Virus record (IMG/VR): IMGVR_UViG_3300043446_000301
Coordinates: 1-37,856 of that record
DNA: 37,856 nucleotides
Direction: 5' to 3' (one strand)
Origin: a virus
In this document: one piece after another, positions 32,001-37,856 of the stretch
Numbering within the stretch: the stretch's first letter is position 1
Layout: each line of letters opens with the position of its first letter
The notes under the pieces: model-generated
Seen by the model: only the letters and a program-made list of their open reading frames with translations
The model's database searches: none
Told to the model about the DNA's origin: nothing
Program-made: the position numbers and the translations under genes

Positions 32001-34909
32001 CTTCTTTGGCTTGCTTCATCTTGGCTAATATTTACTCTATGGCCAGAACCAAGTCTGTTCATATTTACAACTGTTCCGTCATTTAGTGTTACGCTAGAAG
32101 AACCTGTCTTTACAACACCCTTTTTATTTGTTCTTTCAACTATGCTAAAGTCTTTGATAAATCCCTTGTCAACGGCATCCTGCAATATTCTTCTGCTTTC
32201 TTCAGGAGTTGTTCCTAATCCCTTTCCAAGCAAAAATTTTGTAGATGTTTGATATAGTTTTTGTGCTTCTTGGTATACGGCACTTTTAGCAATGTCTGGT
32301 CTTTCTTTAGGAAGTCTCTCTGTAAATATTTCACGAACATAATTATCGTTAATACCCTTAATTTTTCCATCTGCTAAATCTTTCTTAATAATGTCAACAA
32401 TTGCACGATCCATTGGACCAGCCATTGTTGTATCAAGTTTAGATGGGCTCCATTTGCCAGGACCCAATTTTTCCCACGCATCTATAAATCTCTTAGGAGT
32501 AACACCGTCCTTTGATGTCATAGACTTGTTTAAATCTTCTGGGAAAGTAAATACCAACTTATGAAGTGTGGTTGTTGTTGGAGCCAATCCTTGTGATTTT
32601 AGAATTGCTTCAATTGCTCTTAACTTACCCTTTTGATCATCAGACATATATGGATTATTTTTTATAATGTCTGCAATTAGTTTTTCATCACTCTTTCCAC
32701 CTACGTGTGTTAAGTTTGTTTTACCTGACTCTGTTACTTCGGTAGTTCCCTTATTAAATCCTTGGACTGTTCCACCTGCAACCATATGTGCAATAACTGG
32801 TCTATTTGATGGGTCTTGTGCTGCCTGTGCAGGAATGACTGCTTCTCCAGGAGTTAGCATTGATGGAACTGTATCTTTATTTCCGACTCCTGGAACTTGT
32901 GTTGTTCCTGTTGAATACTTTTTGAGCCCCTTTGTTTTTGGAGCGCCCTTTGTTGGTCCAGTAAATCCTAATTGTGCTGCGATTGCTCTCTTATATGCTC
33001 GTGCTAATCTATCAACCGCAGTAGCCTCAGATGTAAATGTTTGCTGAAGTTGAGCATGGACCTGATCAAGTGATGCTGCAACTGCAGATGCTTCTAATTG
33101 TTCTTTTGTTAAATAGGATGTTTGCTCTCCCAAAATCTTGCTTGTATCGCCAGTTTTGTTATACATTGCTTTCATACTTGCAAACAATTTAATAATATTT
33201 GCAGCAGCGTTAGCAATCAAACCAAAAGTCATAAGTAGTACTGGTCCAACTCCAGCAACTGCAACTGTGAGAATGGTTAAAAACTTTTTACTTCCTTCAC
33301 CAAGGTTATTAAACTTATCTAATATTTTTCCTACAAACTCAACAATAGGAGTTAATGCTTTTAGGAACTGTTCTCCAACTGGAGCAATTGCTACCTTTAA
33401 ATCCTCCATTGACTTTTTAAATTTATAAGTTGTTGTATTTTGTACCTTGTCTAATTCTCGTTGAGATAGGATCGCAAGTTCTTCTGTTGTTGCTTGTGTA
33501 AGAGCAAGAACTCTTTGTGCTTGTGTACCCTGTGCAGTTACGTTTTGAAATAATGTAGAAAGTCTTGAAAACTGGAATTTTCCAAATAGTTGTTCAATTG
33601 CACGAGCACGATTTAATGGATCGAGTGTATCAAGTGCTTGAGCAAATCCAACTACAGTTGCTTTAATGTCTCCCTTATTTGCTTCAACAATACCCTTGAT
33701 ATTAATACCCATACCAGCAAGCATTTCACTGGCTTTTTTAGTTGGATTAATTAATGAAGCAAGGCCAGACTTAAGTGCATTGGCACCTTCAGATGCATTG
33801 ATTCCACCTTCCTTCATTGCTGTTAGGAAGAATGCAAGGTCTTCTACATTACCACCAAGTTGTTTAACAACTGGTCCCGCTTTTGGAATTGCTGTAGTTA
33901 AATCTTCAATAGATACAACAGTTTGGTTTTCAACTGCGTTAAGAAAGTCAATTTTATTTGCAAGTTGATCAGATGCAACTCCAAATGCATTTGTTACTGA
34001 GATAGTTGTTTCTAAAGCCTTAGTTTGTTCTACTCCGCCAAGTACTGCAAGTCTTGTTGCTTCTGCAACCTGTGCGGTTAATTCTGCACCTTGCTTGCCC
34101 ATTGCTGCTGCATCTGCAGCCATCTTCATTGTATCTTCAACAGCAACGCCATACTTTGTATATTCTTGTGCAAGTTTTTGAATTTGTTTAACCATTGCAT
34201 CAGTTTCTGCCTGGCTTGTAAACATTTCTCCATATACACGCTTAAATCTAATTGCCTGCTCTTCAAGTTGCATAAATGTCTTAGAGGCAGTAGATCCAAG
34301 CATTGCAAGAGGAACAGTGAAACCAACCATCAACTGACGGCCTGCCCACTGAGTATTCTTACCAAAATTTAAAAGGTTTGTAGATCCCTGCTTTAATAAC
34401 TGATTAAGTAGTTGTTGTCTTTGTGCAGCAATGGCAGTTTGTGTGCCAAGATTTTTCATGTCTAGCGTAAGAGGTCTTACAGCAATTGCTTCTAGTGCAC
34501 CATTAGCACCACGACCCAACTTAATATACTGAGTCTGAATATCCTTTACACGCTCTCGTGCAACCTTATTAATTGTCTCAAATTCAGACTTGAAAAGTTT
34601 GCCAAATGTCTTTGTTGCAGCACCAGTATATCTAAAGTATTCTCTGGATGTTAATTTATTTCTTTCCAGGGCATCTGTAAAGTGCTCTGTACTTGTTGTT
34701 ACTGTTTTCAGCGATGCTTGGAATTGTCCCGTAGCATTGATGCTGTTCATCAAGTTTTTTGCTTGATTTGCTGCTACTGCTGCTGCTGCAGTACCAGACT
34801 TTGCCATCTGGGTGTGGAAGGCTGATATTTGAGTCTGTAGAAGTTTTAGACTTGCTAAAGCATCTGACGTATCAATATTTACATGAATATTGGATTCAAT
34901 ATCAGCCAT
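26009..34909 (-). CDS. Tail tape measure protein (2966 residues)
   Basis: The protein that sets tail length and is threaded through the tube. Residues about 190-410 hold the TP901-type core (VGFTVPLAMLG, FNAFG-like and TAMKEGGINASEGANALKSG segments). Hydrophobic stretches occur near 560-600, 1480-1560 and a glycine-zipper at 1740-1795. A soluble insert about 1020-1170 looks kinase-like. Coiled coils dominate 2150-2650, then a (TP)13 repeat at 2723-2748. The motif DTVP(A/S)MLTPGE occurs at about 680 and again about 2885. At about 1.5 angstroms per residue the length would predict a tail near 440 nm if all residues spanned the tube, so either the tail is very long or large inserts do not count. 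It starts after the short chaperone gene with AGAGGTG upstream. Confidence 0.93.
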   Translation of the reverse strand: MADIESNIHVNIDTSDALASLKLLQTQISAFHTQMAKSGTAAAAVAANQAKNLMNSINATGQFQASLKTVTTSTEHFTDALERNKLTSREYFRYTGAATKTFGKLFKSEFETINKVARERVKDIQTQYIKLGRGANGALEAIAVRPLTLDMKNLGTQTAIAAQRQQLLNQLLKQGSTNLLNFGKNTQWAGRQLMVGFTVPLAMLGSTASKTFMQLEEQAIRFKRVYGEMFTSQAETDAMVKQIQKLAQEYTKYGVAVEDTMKMAADAAAMGKQGAELTAQVAEATRLAVLGGVEQTKALETTISVTNAFGVASDQLANKIDFLNAVENQTVVSIEDLTTAIPKAGPVVKQLGGNVEDLAFFLTAMKEGGINASEGANALKSGLASLINPTKKASEMLAGMGINIKGIVEANKGDIKATVVGFAQALDTLDPLNRARAIEQLFGKFQFSRLSTLFQNVTAQGTQAQRVLALTQATTEELAILSQRELDKVQNTTTYKFKKSMEDLKVAIAPVGEQFLKALTPIVEFVGKILDKFNNLGEGSKKFLTILTVAVAGVGPVLLMTFGLIANAAANIIKLFASMKAMYNKTGDTSKILGEQTSYLTKEQLEASAVAASLDQVHAQLQQTFTSEATAVDRLARAYKRAIAAQLGFTGPTKGAPKTKGLKKYSTGTTQVPGVGNKDTVPSMLTPGEAVIPAQAAQDPSNRPVIAHMVAGGTVQGFNKGTTEVTESGKTNLTHVGGKSDEKLIADIIKNNPYMSDDQKGKLRAIEAILKSQGLAPTTTTLHKLVFTFPEDLNKSMTSKDGVTPKRFIDAWEKLGPGKWSPSKLDTTMAGPMDRAIVDIIKKDLADGKIKGINDNYVREIFTERLPKERPDIAKSAVYQEAQKLYQTSTKFLLGKGLGTTPEESRRILQDAVDKGFIKDFSIVERTNKKGVVKTGSSSVTLNDGTVVNMNRLGSGHRVNISQDEASQRRSNEAAKRAADPSQAKQIKQLKEIAKEAARTQSGKLDPTDFGKQISPTTGYSFPVRGLGGLYQKPDGTKVFVKPMMDERAALAEMRATQIARDVHGLDSPDQKIRTMIDPTDPAGKRKIIVLESPFNPKFDSANMSNTFSKEEYFRQLVAANLRADKDLGKGNLSGNVLADVGPAGVFGTASGKRDFVSDLPSMEEQARINLGIDTPVKGRKKFFAEETAKIAQSMTAEEYDRAMKAEIDRVLPKLKKTIAGFDLTPEEKPIYQAMIDRLEAGRRVDWKKIHKLHSSILITKDEVLQDKKTKKLSKPKTEPKPAGVTSSSKSAKDTRMTTLPAGKEVVQRPKRLSRTVLPGHANAPEAASSVATAIVDGARGSIAEAKTVGSTIGTTLSQSAAAASRTMLYGTGPIDADAKSLRRQIEKRQREEARTQSKINASKTSLYGTTGPVDPVMRGRRKQAALAEKRSKLAAKVAYEQSIIDARAAEEARKRTPRGRMQTFFQNRADKRQARIDAGKSPRMGLGGAVGIASGAAMIGSMAPGTVGDISQKLMMPLMGLSMVLPMLKSPAAAVAVGLAATVGSFVALRMAFDGAQKKILEESDKFRGSASAIQSLAKFSGKVTASEQMDLRRKNSFSMLGPATGKTTYGEAFTQTAEGKALTKRIAEQNAAGKGNVAVKDLSGQLSSAIMSGAMDMGQAKSLAMNAARQAGDMSIGIKVIAQLESLLGPNGENLLNSPLEVRMKMIQENSKNMKNSISNINNANPITKLAGQKTIQKVGIGASALGGAALGAGIGGMIGSAVPIVGNVVGAIIGGGIGAAAGAIGGFFASKKFAQQAGQLGAAYAVDSKIAMEQNKQMLDSFDMYYQKKIEELRLQGKINEANDMQNKYIRERDRLTGAQAKLQGDIVSQYNNAGGLQEAMMSGMKKATTAKYKDNPDQLAYLDVVNQQAGNLRSSGAISSGQEFLIQAKMASGDIPPAVFRSLLQIATDNKEIAPKMMNIITKFSGATSESIGVAAQNILSAKGTVNKTVQTKFITKVEAFEKDSDALDFTKNIIKLNNLNAVIPSDVMVSYYVDPKNKEQYDKLNKMLDSIEGNKDLTAKIVYEIMPEVKGTAAFDEAYFNTLTEDQQKVYTTTIASLINVPEPQIIESEDFKAWRKETGPHGGAGVTGSKSYIVQKYIEAQGNKAVTDNVQVNTNVPAATNGSSGAGNQVQASPLDDLVKKLRDVRKNQIKVTEGWDASRKALSNLFGGNKTIDVFSGIENDLRKLGGSQDFIELIVGMDPKEYEKRKNSLFKFDNKGNIIALKEDAKNIQEALNSIAMGDWNSNMEAESKTLSDQTLAFNKLSSLGVPVANAYDLISNKTIAAAIANGVNDKTLKSLIAKYKALTAAQEKAAAVSGVKTDIAQFKKDRIQEQRLKDKYSPETATAINSDENLKALENAMAAQEALVKKRIASGADKELIVSAQAELNRLVTDFNERLDQLKSTIGFMQDIFDKGYSDAMQAFDVQEQALNIKFNLDTKESNKVVKEAQDMIAGIQYKIDDKQAALKGIEDQEQKINDKYDERIKALDEIEKANSYIANQQRGQLTLAEALTSGDIAAAARAAQDMRAQSAADAITKQKDAIEQSRQYELSNVKAYDPVSKTFKSRKELEADIKDLENQIFDIEEKKLEPAQEFIRLKQVQLDKDIEGLTVLGKTKDAWEAIKNQVDLAMINSKSFIDSIGMAITNYQKLIDMYKADKGYVGGMSASSNLTGTPGVTPTPTPTPTPTPTPTPTPTPTPTPTPKTNPNVGNIDAVNAQVAADQASLIGAIKSGTTSNVTPSSIANNMATSLLADKAATEALGGVSGVLSSARYTGQALQYAAQAAAKEFQAAALQKLKQAEAAAKATRIGDETGWFGLSTGGIVPKYFTAGGFAKGTDTVPAMLTPGEFIMSKYAVDSYGVDNLRKINNGDPIGGTVYNNTYTLTVNAKTDANPNDIAQAVMSTIRQVDDRRVRGLNRNGR
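26666..26743 (-). repeat. (Thr-Pro)13 repeat in the tape measure
   Basis: Thirteen consecutive Thr-Pro dipeptides are encoded by mixed codons (ACT, ACA, ACC; CCT, CCA), which shows selection on the peptide rather than fresh DNA slippage. It lies between the coiled-coil region and the C-terminal part and probably forms a stiff, extended linker. The DNA is a degenerate 6-base tandem repeat. Confidence 0.85.
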
Positions 34910-34926
34910 CCATCAACACCTCTTAT

Positions 34927-35250
34927 TTAATTATTTACAAGATTACCGATTAGTGATGCATCAGAAAGTTTAATTCCTGAAGCCTCTTCGACGATCTTAT
35001 ATACAGTTGGAAGATCTAGATTTTCTTCTAGGGCTTCCTTGTCTTCCGCCAATTCTGGCTTGTATTGCTGCATTGCAATCTGTACGCAATCCATGAGCAA
35101 ATCCATTGACTTCTCATTGTCTTCTGCAACCTTTGCAATGTCCTCAAACTTCTTCATAAATGGACGAAGTAGAGATATCTTTAATGGTCTAACTTTGATC
35201 TTTGTGCCATCAATTAGTGTTACTGTCTTGTCTTCACTGGCAGTTGCCAT
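34927..35250 (-). CDS. Short tail assembly chaperone (G-like)
   Basis: A 107-residue helical protein just before the tape measure, the place of the gpG-like chaperone that coats and helps load the tape measure. It is clearly homologous to the N-terminal half of the longer neighbour: ALIAMQQYCP/VQIAMQQYKP, LEDSLDLPTIY/LEENLDLPTVY and AAGIKI/ASGIKL. No slippery heptamer is visible near its 3' end and it ends normally, so a G/GT frameshift is not needed. It has AAGGAGG upstream of the ATG and its own TGGTATAAT promoter in the 58-base gap before it. Confidence 0.85.
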   Translation of the reverse strand: MATASEDKTVTLIDGTKIKVRPLKISLLRPFMKKFEDIAKVAEDNEKSMDLLMDCVQIAMQQYKPELAEDKEALEENLDLPTVYKIVEEASGIKLSDASLIGNLVNN

Positions 35251-35276
35251 TTATTCCTCCTTATAAGGTTTAGTTA

Positions 35277-35285
35277 ATTATACCA
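35277..35285 (-). promoter_or_regulatory. Extended -10 promoter for the short chaperone and tape measure
   Basis: Minus-strand TGGTATAAT, the same box as at the leaderless genes, but here the start codon is 27 bases downstream and preceded by AAGGAGG. The transcript would have a short leader with a strong ribosome-binding site, favouring high expression of the short chaperone. Confidence 0.55.
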
Positions 35286-35308
35286 TAGCGTGGGCTTATT
35301 TTTTATCA

Positions 35309-35986
35309 TTAATAAACTTCGTAATCAAGCCCCATGCCTATTCCAAAACCAGCCTTTTCAGCATTGCTGCCTTGTAAAGCCAGAATATCTCTTCCATCTG
35401 TTGTTGCACCTTTACTAAACACTCTAGCCTTCATGTCTTCCCATTCATTACCTGTTCCAGAGTTTTTGTCTAAATCTACGCCTTGCATAGCAGCGGAAAA
35501 CTTTTTATCATTATAATCTAATTCTCTTTTTATTTGTAGGGTTGCTGTTAACTCTTGCATAGACATTGATGACTCTAATTGATCATAGTCTTTCCATATT
35601 CCGAGCAGAAAAACCTCTGATTCTAGTTTTGCCAAATCTAAAGTTTCCCATGTTGAACCACTATCTACGGCTTGGCTTTTAACTGTTTCTTCAGATTTTT
35701 GATTAATCTTAATCCCTGCTGCTATATCAATAACCTCATATATTGTGGGTAAGTCTAGGCTATCTTCTAAATCTTCTATTGTTTTAATTGATGGACAATA
35801 CTGTTGCATTGCAATAAGTGCACAATGAGCCAGTACAGATATAGATTCATCATCTGTTTTTGCCTCTTTAATTGTTTCAAAAACCTCTAAAAATTCTCTA
35901 AGATATTTTATTTTTAAGGGTGCAGCAGTTATTACTCTGTCATCTATTAATGATATTTTTTTGGTATTATAAACTTTTGTTGCCAT
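35309..35986 (-). CDS. Long tail assembly chaperone (GT-like)
   Basis: A 225-residue protein from ATG 35986; the start further upstream at 36037 crosses the promoter and a terminator and is rejected. Residues 1-95 are paralogous to the short chaperone. The C-terminal part (about 115-175) has the features of the T extension of other phages: FLLGIWKDYDQLE, SMSMQELTATL, then an RELDYNDKKFSAAMQG-type helix and DLDK. In most siphophages this long form is made from the short gene by a programmed -1 frameshift; here it is a continuous gene of its own. It would bind the tape measure through one half and tube protein through the other. Confidence 0.85.
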   Translation of the reverse strand: MATKVYNTKKISLIDDRVITAAPLKIKYLREFLEVFETIKEAKTDDESISVLAHCALIAMQQYCPSIKTIEDLEDSLDLPTIYEVIDIAAGIKINQKSEETVKSQAVDSGSTWETLDLAKLESEVFLLGIWKDYDQLESSMSMQELTATLQIKRELDYNDKKFSAAMQGVDLDKNSGTGNEWEDMKARVFSKGATTDGRDILALQGSNAEKAGFGIGMGLDYEVY

Positions 35987-36001
35987 TATATAAGTATACC
36001 A
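35987..36001 (-). promoter_or_regulatory. Leaderless extended -10 promoter (TGGTATACT-6-ATG)
   Basis: Minus-strand TGGTATACT, six bases, then ATG 35986. It directly follows the U-tract of the major-tail-protein terminator. There is no ribosome-binding site before the ATG. Confidence 0.6.
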
Positions 36002-36033
36002 AACAGAAAGACCCAACCCCCGAAGGGATTGGG
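36001..36033 (-). terminator. Rho-independent terminator after the major tail protein, UUCG loop
   Basis: On the minus strand CCCAATCCC pairs with GGGGTTGGG (nine pairs, one G-U) around a TTCG tetraloop closed by C-G, the very stable cUUCGg type, followed by TCTTTCTGTTT. It lies 22 bases after the gene stop and would insulate the highly expressed major tail protein from the chaperones. Confidence 0.85.
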
Positions 36034-36055
36034 CCAACTGTATTATTAAGTTGTA

Positions 36056-36712
36056 TTATGCTAGTGAACGATCTACGATCTTACCATATGAAGCATTGTC
36101 ATTTGGAAGAAGGCGGAATGAAACGTCAAACATTGTTGCTTCATCACGCTTTGCAGATACTGTAACATTCTCAATTGAGAGTGCACGATATGCAACATAG
36201 ATTCTTTCCTTTGGATCTAGAGAAGAACCAGAACCTGGTCCTACTGCAACGATACCACGCTCTAGTGGAACGTCTCCGATATCTCCAGCAGACATCTTAA
36301 GTGCGTTAACACCATCAACTTCTCCTGGCAAATCGTTTGTGCTTCCTGCAATTGCTACTAGAAGGTTTTCTAGTGTTGCTTCTGCGAAAGATGTATTTAG
36401 ATTAACTGTCATACCTTGCTTGAAAAGACGAGCAACGTCGAGAAGTTGATCTACTGCTACATCACCAAAGTCTGGCTGAAATGCGATTTCCAAACCATTT
36501 GATGTGTATCCTATATTCTTATACTCTGAATTGTTTGACAAAGTATCCTTATAGGAAGTTGTGGATGCTACCATTGTTGGAAGATCTGATGCTGCTTGAA
36601 GATCAGTAATCTTGCCAGTTTCTGAATCGTATCCGATTGGGCCTGCATTATGTGTAAAAAGTGCTGCTGCACCCACGATAATGTTACTACTTGAACCACG
36701 GCTGTATGCCAT
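36056..36712 (-). CDS. Major tail (tube) protein
   Basis: A 218-residue protein from ATG 36712, six bases after AGAGGTG; the GTG at 36721 lies on the ribosome-binding site. The composition is that of tube proteins: few charges, many Gly, Ser, Ala and Asn, alternating beta strands (LEIAFQPDFGDVAV, MTVNLNTSFAEATLENLLVAI with the loop GSTNDLPGEVDG between, and ENVTVSAKRDEATMFDVSFR). A PLERGIVAVGPGSG segment near the centre is typical. Its position before the chaperones and tape measure is the canonical place, and its own promoter and strong terminator fit the many copies needed per virion. Confidence 0.85.
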   Translation of the reverse strand: MAYSRGSSSNIIVGAAALFTHNAGPIGYDSETGKITDLQAASDLPTMVASTTSYKDTLSNNSEYKNIGYTSNGLEIAFQPDFGDVAVDQLLDVARLFKQGMTVNLNTSFAEATLENLLVAIAGSTNDLPGEVDGVNALKMSAGDIGDVPLERGIVAVGPGSGSSLDPKERIYVAYRALSIENVTVSAKRDEATMFDVSFRLLPNDNASYGKIVDRSLA

Positions 36713-36759
36713 ATATTTCACCTCTTTCTTTTAATAAAAGGGCTTGTTTCCTCACCTTA

Positions 36760-36765
36760 ATTATA
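36760..36765 (-). promoter_or_regulatory. Promoter for the major tail protein
   Basis: Minus-strand TATAAT preceded by TG without the extra base. Predicted start near 36753 gives a leader of about 40 bases with the AGAGGTG ribosome-binding site. No good -35 is visible at the normal distance. Confidence 0.5.
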
Positions 36766-36776
36766 CAGTCCATTTA

Positions 36777-37352
36777 TTATGGGTTTACTGGATGCCAGTC
36801 ATAGTCTATGATGATTTTATTTCCCGCATAAGTTCGGGCTGTGCCAAAATCGACAATATCTCTGGTTTCTTCTAATTGATAAATCTTAAAACTATGAAAA
36901 AATAGTGGTTTAGACTCGTCAGACCACAGGTCCTCGTTTGCCTTTGCCCACTCGTTTATCTCCTGTGCTGACTCATCAGCCCTATCAAGAAGGTCGCTTA
37001 TCTGTTGCTGGGTTATTACCATCTTTGTAGTTGCATTTTCACCTACAGCATAAAAATAATATAGGAGTTGTTCGCATTTAATATGTGGAAATGCCATTCT
37101 TCTCATTCTAAACATTCTGTCATATACGGCAAAAACCTCATTACTTTGTGGAAATGTCGTAGTTAAGTTTTCAATATCTGTTGGAAGTGTTGGGAAAAAA
37201 TAGGTTGTTCCTATTGTTCCAGGTGTTACCGAAACGATGTTTCCATTTTCATCTCTTAAAACTAAGTCCTGTGTATCTAATTCAAAACTAGGATTTATTT
37301 TTGATGCAAGATATTTATTTATAATTGTTGGTGGATGATGAATAAGAGCCAT
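36777..37352 (-). CDS. Probable tail terminator protein
   Basis: A 191-residue protein located just before the major tail protein, the usual site of the gpU-like tail terminator that caps the tube. It contains a DPTDIENLTTTFP-like N-terminal region, MFRMRRMAFPHIKCEQLLYYF, then a helical region with ISDLLDRADE and a C-terminal KIIIDYDWH strand. I see no diagnostic motif, so the role follows from gene order. The junction with the upstream gene is direct (ATG overlaps its stop). Confidence 0.6.
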   Translation of the reverse strand: MALIHHPPTIINKYLASKINPSFELDTQDLVLRDENGNIVSVTPGTIGTTYFFPTLPTDIENLTTTFPQSNEVFAVYDRMFRMRRMAFPHIKCEQLLYYFYAVGENATTKMVITQQQISDLLDRADESAQEINEWAKANEDLWSDESKPLFFHSFKIYQLEETRDIVDFGTARTYAGNKIIIDYDWHPVNP

Positions 37353-37856
37353 TATGCAATCACCCCTGCATTAGCAATCCAGCGATATCCAGTTGAGACA
37401 CCTTTTGCCTTACCCATCTTTTTACCTGCTGGCAAATTCTTTTTATAAACCTTTGGATCTTCAAGATACTTTGCAATACCACTTGTTCTTAAAAATGCTT
37501 GAGAAAAGTATGTATTAAAAAACATATCAAACACTCTTTCAAATCCTCCTTCAACTTCTGTTCCTCCAGGGTTAAGCACTTCTACTGGGCCTCGTGTAAA
37601 AACCTGTTCTCCATTATCATCAAATGCCAAAACCTGTGCAAATTTTGGTCTAATTGTAACTGGAATTCCTTGTTCCATAATTCTTGCTTTATCATAAAAC
37701 GGAACTCTTGATCCATTTTTAATTGATGTTGACTGACTAAAAGATGATTTAAATGATAAACCTAGGTTACTTGTTGTATAAGAAATATCATATAGTCGTG
37801 CCTGTGGACTTCCAGTCATATTCCATTCATATATGTGGTGCAACATCTGTGGATTA
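37352..37856 (-). CDS. Tail completion / head-tail joining protein, 5' end cut by window edge
   Basis: The frame is open to the edge of the window; an internal ATG at 37846 has no ribosome-binding site and the residues before it fit the protein, so the true start is outside. The visible 168 residues include HHIYEWNMTGSP, DISYTT, a basic centre (VPFYDKARIMEQGIPVTIRPK) and GFERVFDMFFNTYFSQAF. The YEW segment and overall order resemble HK97 gp10-like neck or tail-completion proteins, and the place before the tail terminator supports this. Confidence 0.65.
   Translation of the reverse strand, partial: NPQMLHHIYEWNMTGSPQARLYDISYTTSNLGLSFKSSFSQSTSIKNGSRVPFYDKARIMEQGIPVTIRPKFAQVLAFDDNGEQVFTRGPVEVLNPGGTEVEGGFERVFDMFFNTYFSQAFLRTSGIAKYLEDPKVYKKNLPAGKKMGKAKGVSTGYRWIANAGVIA

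Noticed and set aside
34927-35250. Programmed -1 frameshift from the short chaperone into a T extension
   Set aside because: No slippery heptamer was seen near the stop, and the T-type extension is already encoded in the separate long gene.
36037-36037. Upstream start for the long chaperone gene
   Set aside because: It would read through the major-tail-protein terminator and the promoter; the ATG at 35986 fits the leaderless pattern and aligns with the short paralog.
1-37856. tRNA genes, integrase or attachment sites
   Set aside because: No cloverleaf, integrase family motifs or direct terminal repeats were recognised in the window.

Overview
The window is one continuous stretch of a tailed, siphovirus-like phage genome. 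All 38 supported genes lie on the minus strand, so the reading direction of the biology is from position 37856 down to 1. Genes are packed with ATGA, TAATG or few-base junctions and there is no gene-free stretch longer than about 85 bases. The DNA is A+T rich. Three features suggest an actinobacterial host, perhaps a small free-living aquatic actinobacterium: TANNNT-type -10 boxes placed 5-6 bases before ATG (leaderless starts are common in Actinobacteria), actinophage-like families in the replication block, and an exported, alanine-rich protein of bacterial surface-protein type. The host assignment is inference and was not searched.

Layout in transcription order. (1) 37856-18309, tail module: tail-completion protein (cut by the window edge), probable tail terminator, major tail protein with its own promoter and terminator, two paralogous tail-assembly chaperones (a long GT-like and a short G-like one), a 2966-residue tape measure, a distal-tail-type protein, a 1429-residue tail protein with a concanavalin-like domain, and four smaller distal/fibre proteins. 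(2) 18309-13975, small zinc and MerR-like proteins, then a DnaB-type helicase, DnaG-type primase and single-strand binding protein. (3) 13973-7079, a full-length DnaE-type polymerase, RecA-like recombinase, PD-(D/E)XK nuclease, Cas4-like nuclease, RuvC-like resolvase and small zinc proteins. (4) 7079-4394, a small HTH protein, a DUF3310 protein, and terminase small and large subunits. (5) 4374-1, an accessory block: exported S-layer-like protein, a cupin/JmjC-type oxygenase, an exported PA14 protein, and two small membrane proteins, with a strong terminator and new promoters inside it.

The phage therefore carries its own polymerase, helicase, primase, SSB, recombinase and branch-processing nucleases, which feed concatemers to the terminase. 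Portal, capsid and protease genes, and any recognisable endolysin, are outside the window. The most unusual points are: separate paralogous G and GT chaperone genes, each behind its own promoter, where a programmed frameshift is normally used; a repeated TGGTATAAT/TGGTATACT extended -10 motif, often followed exactly six bases later by ATG; terminators that directly abut such promoters; and the accessory block of exported proteins and an oxygenase after the terminase.
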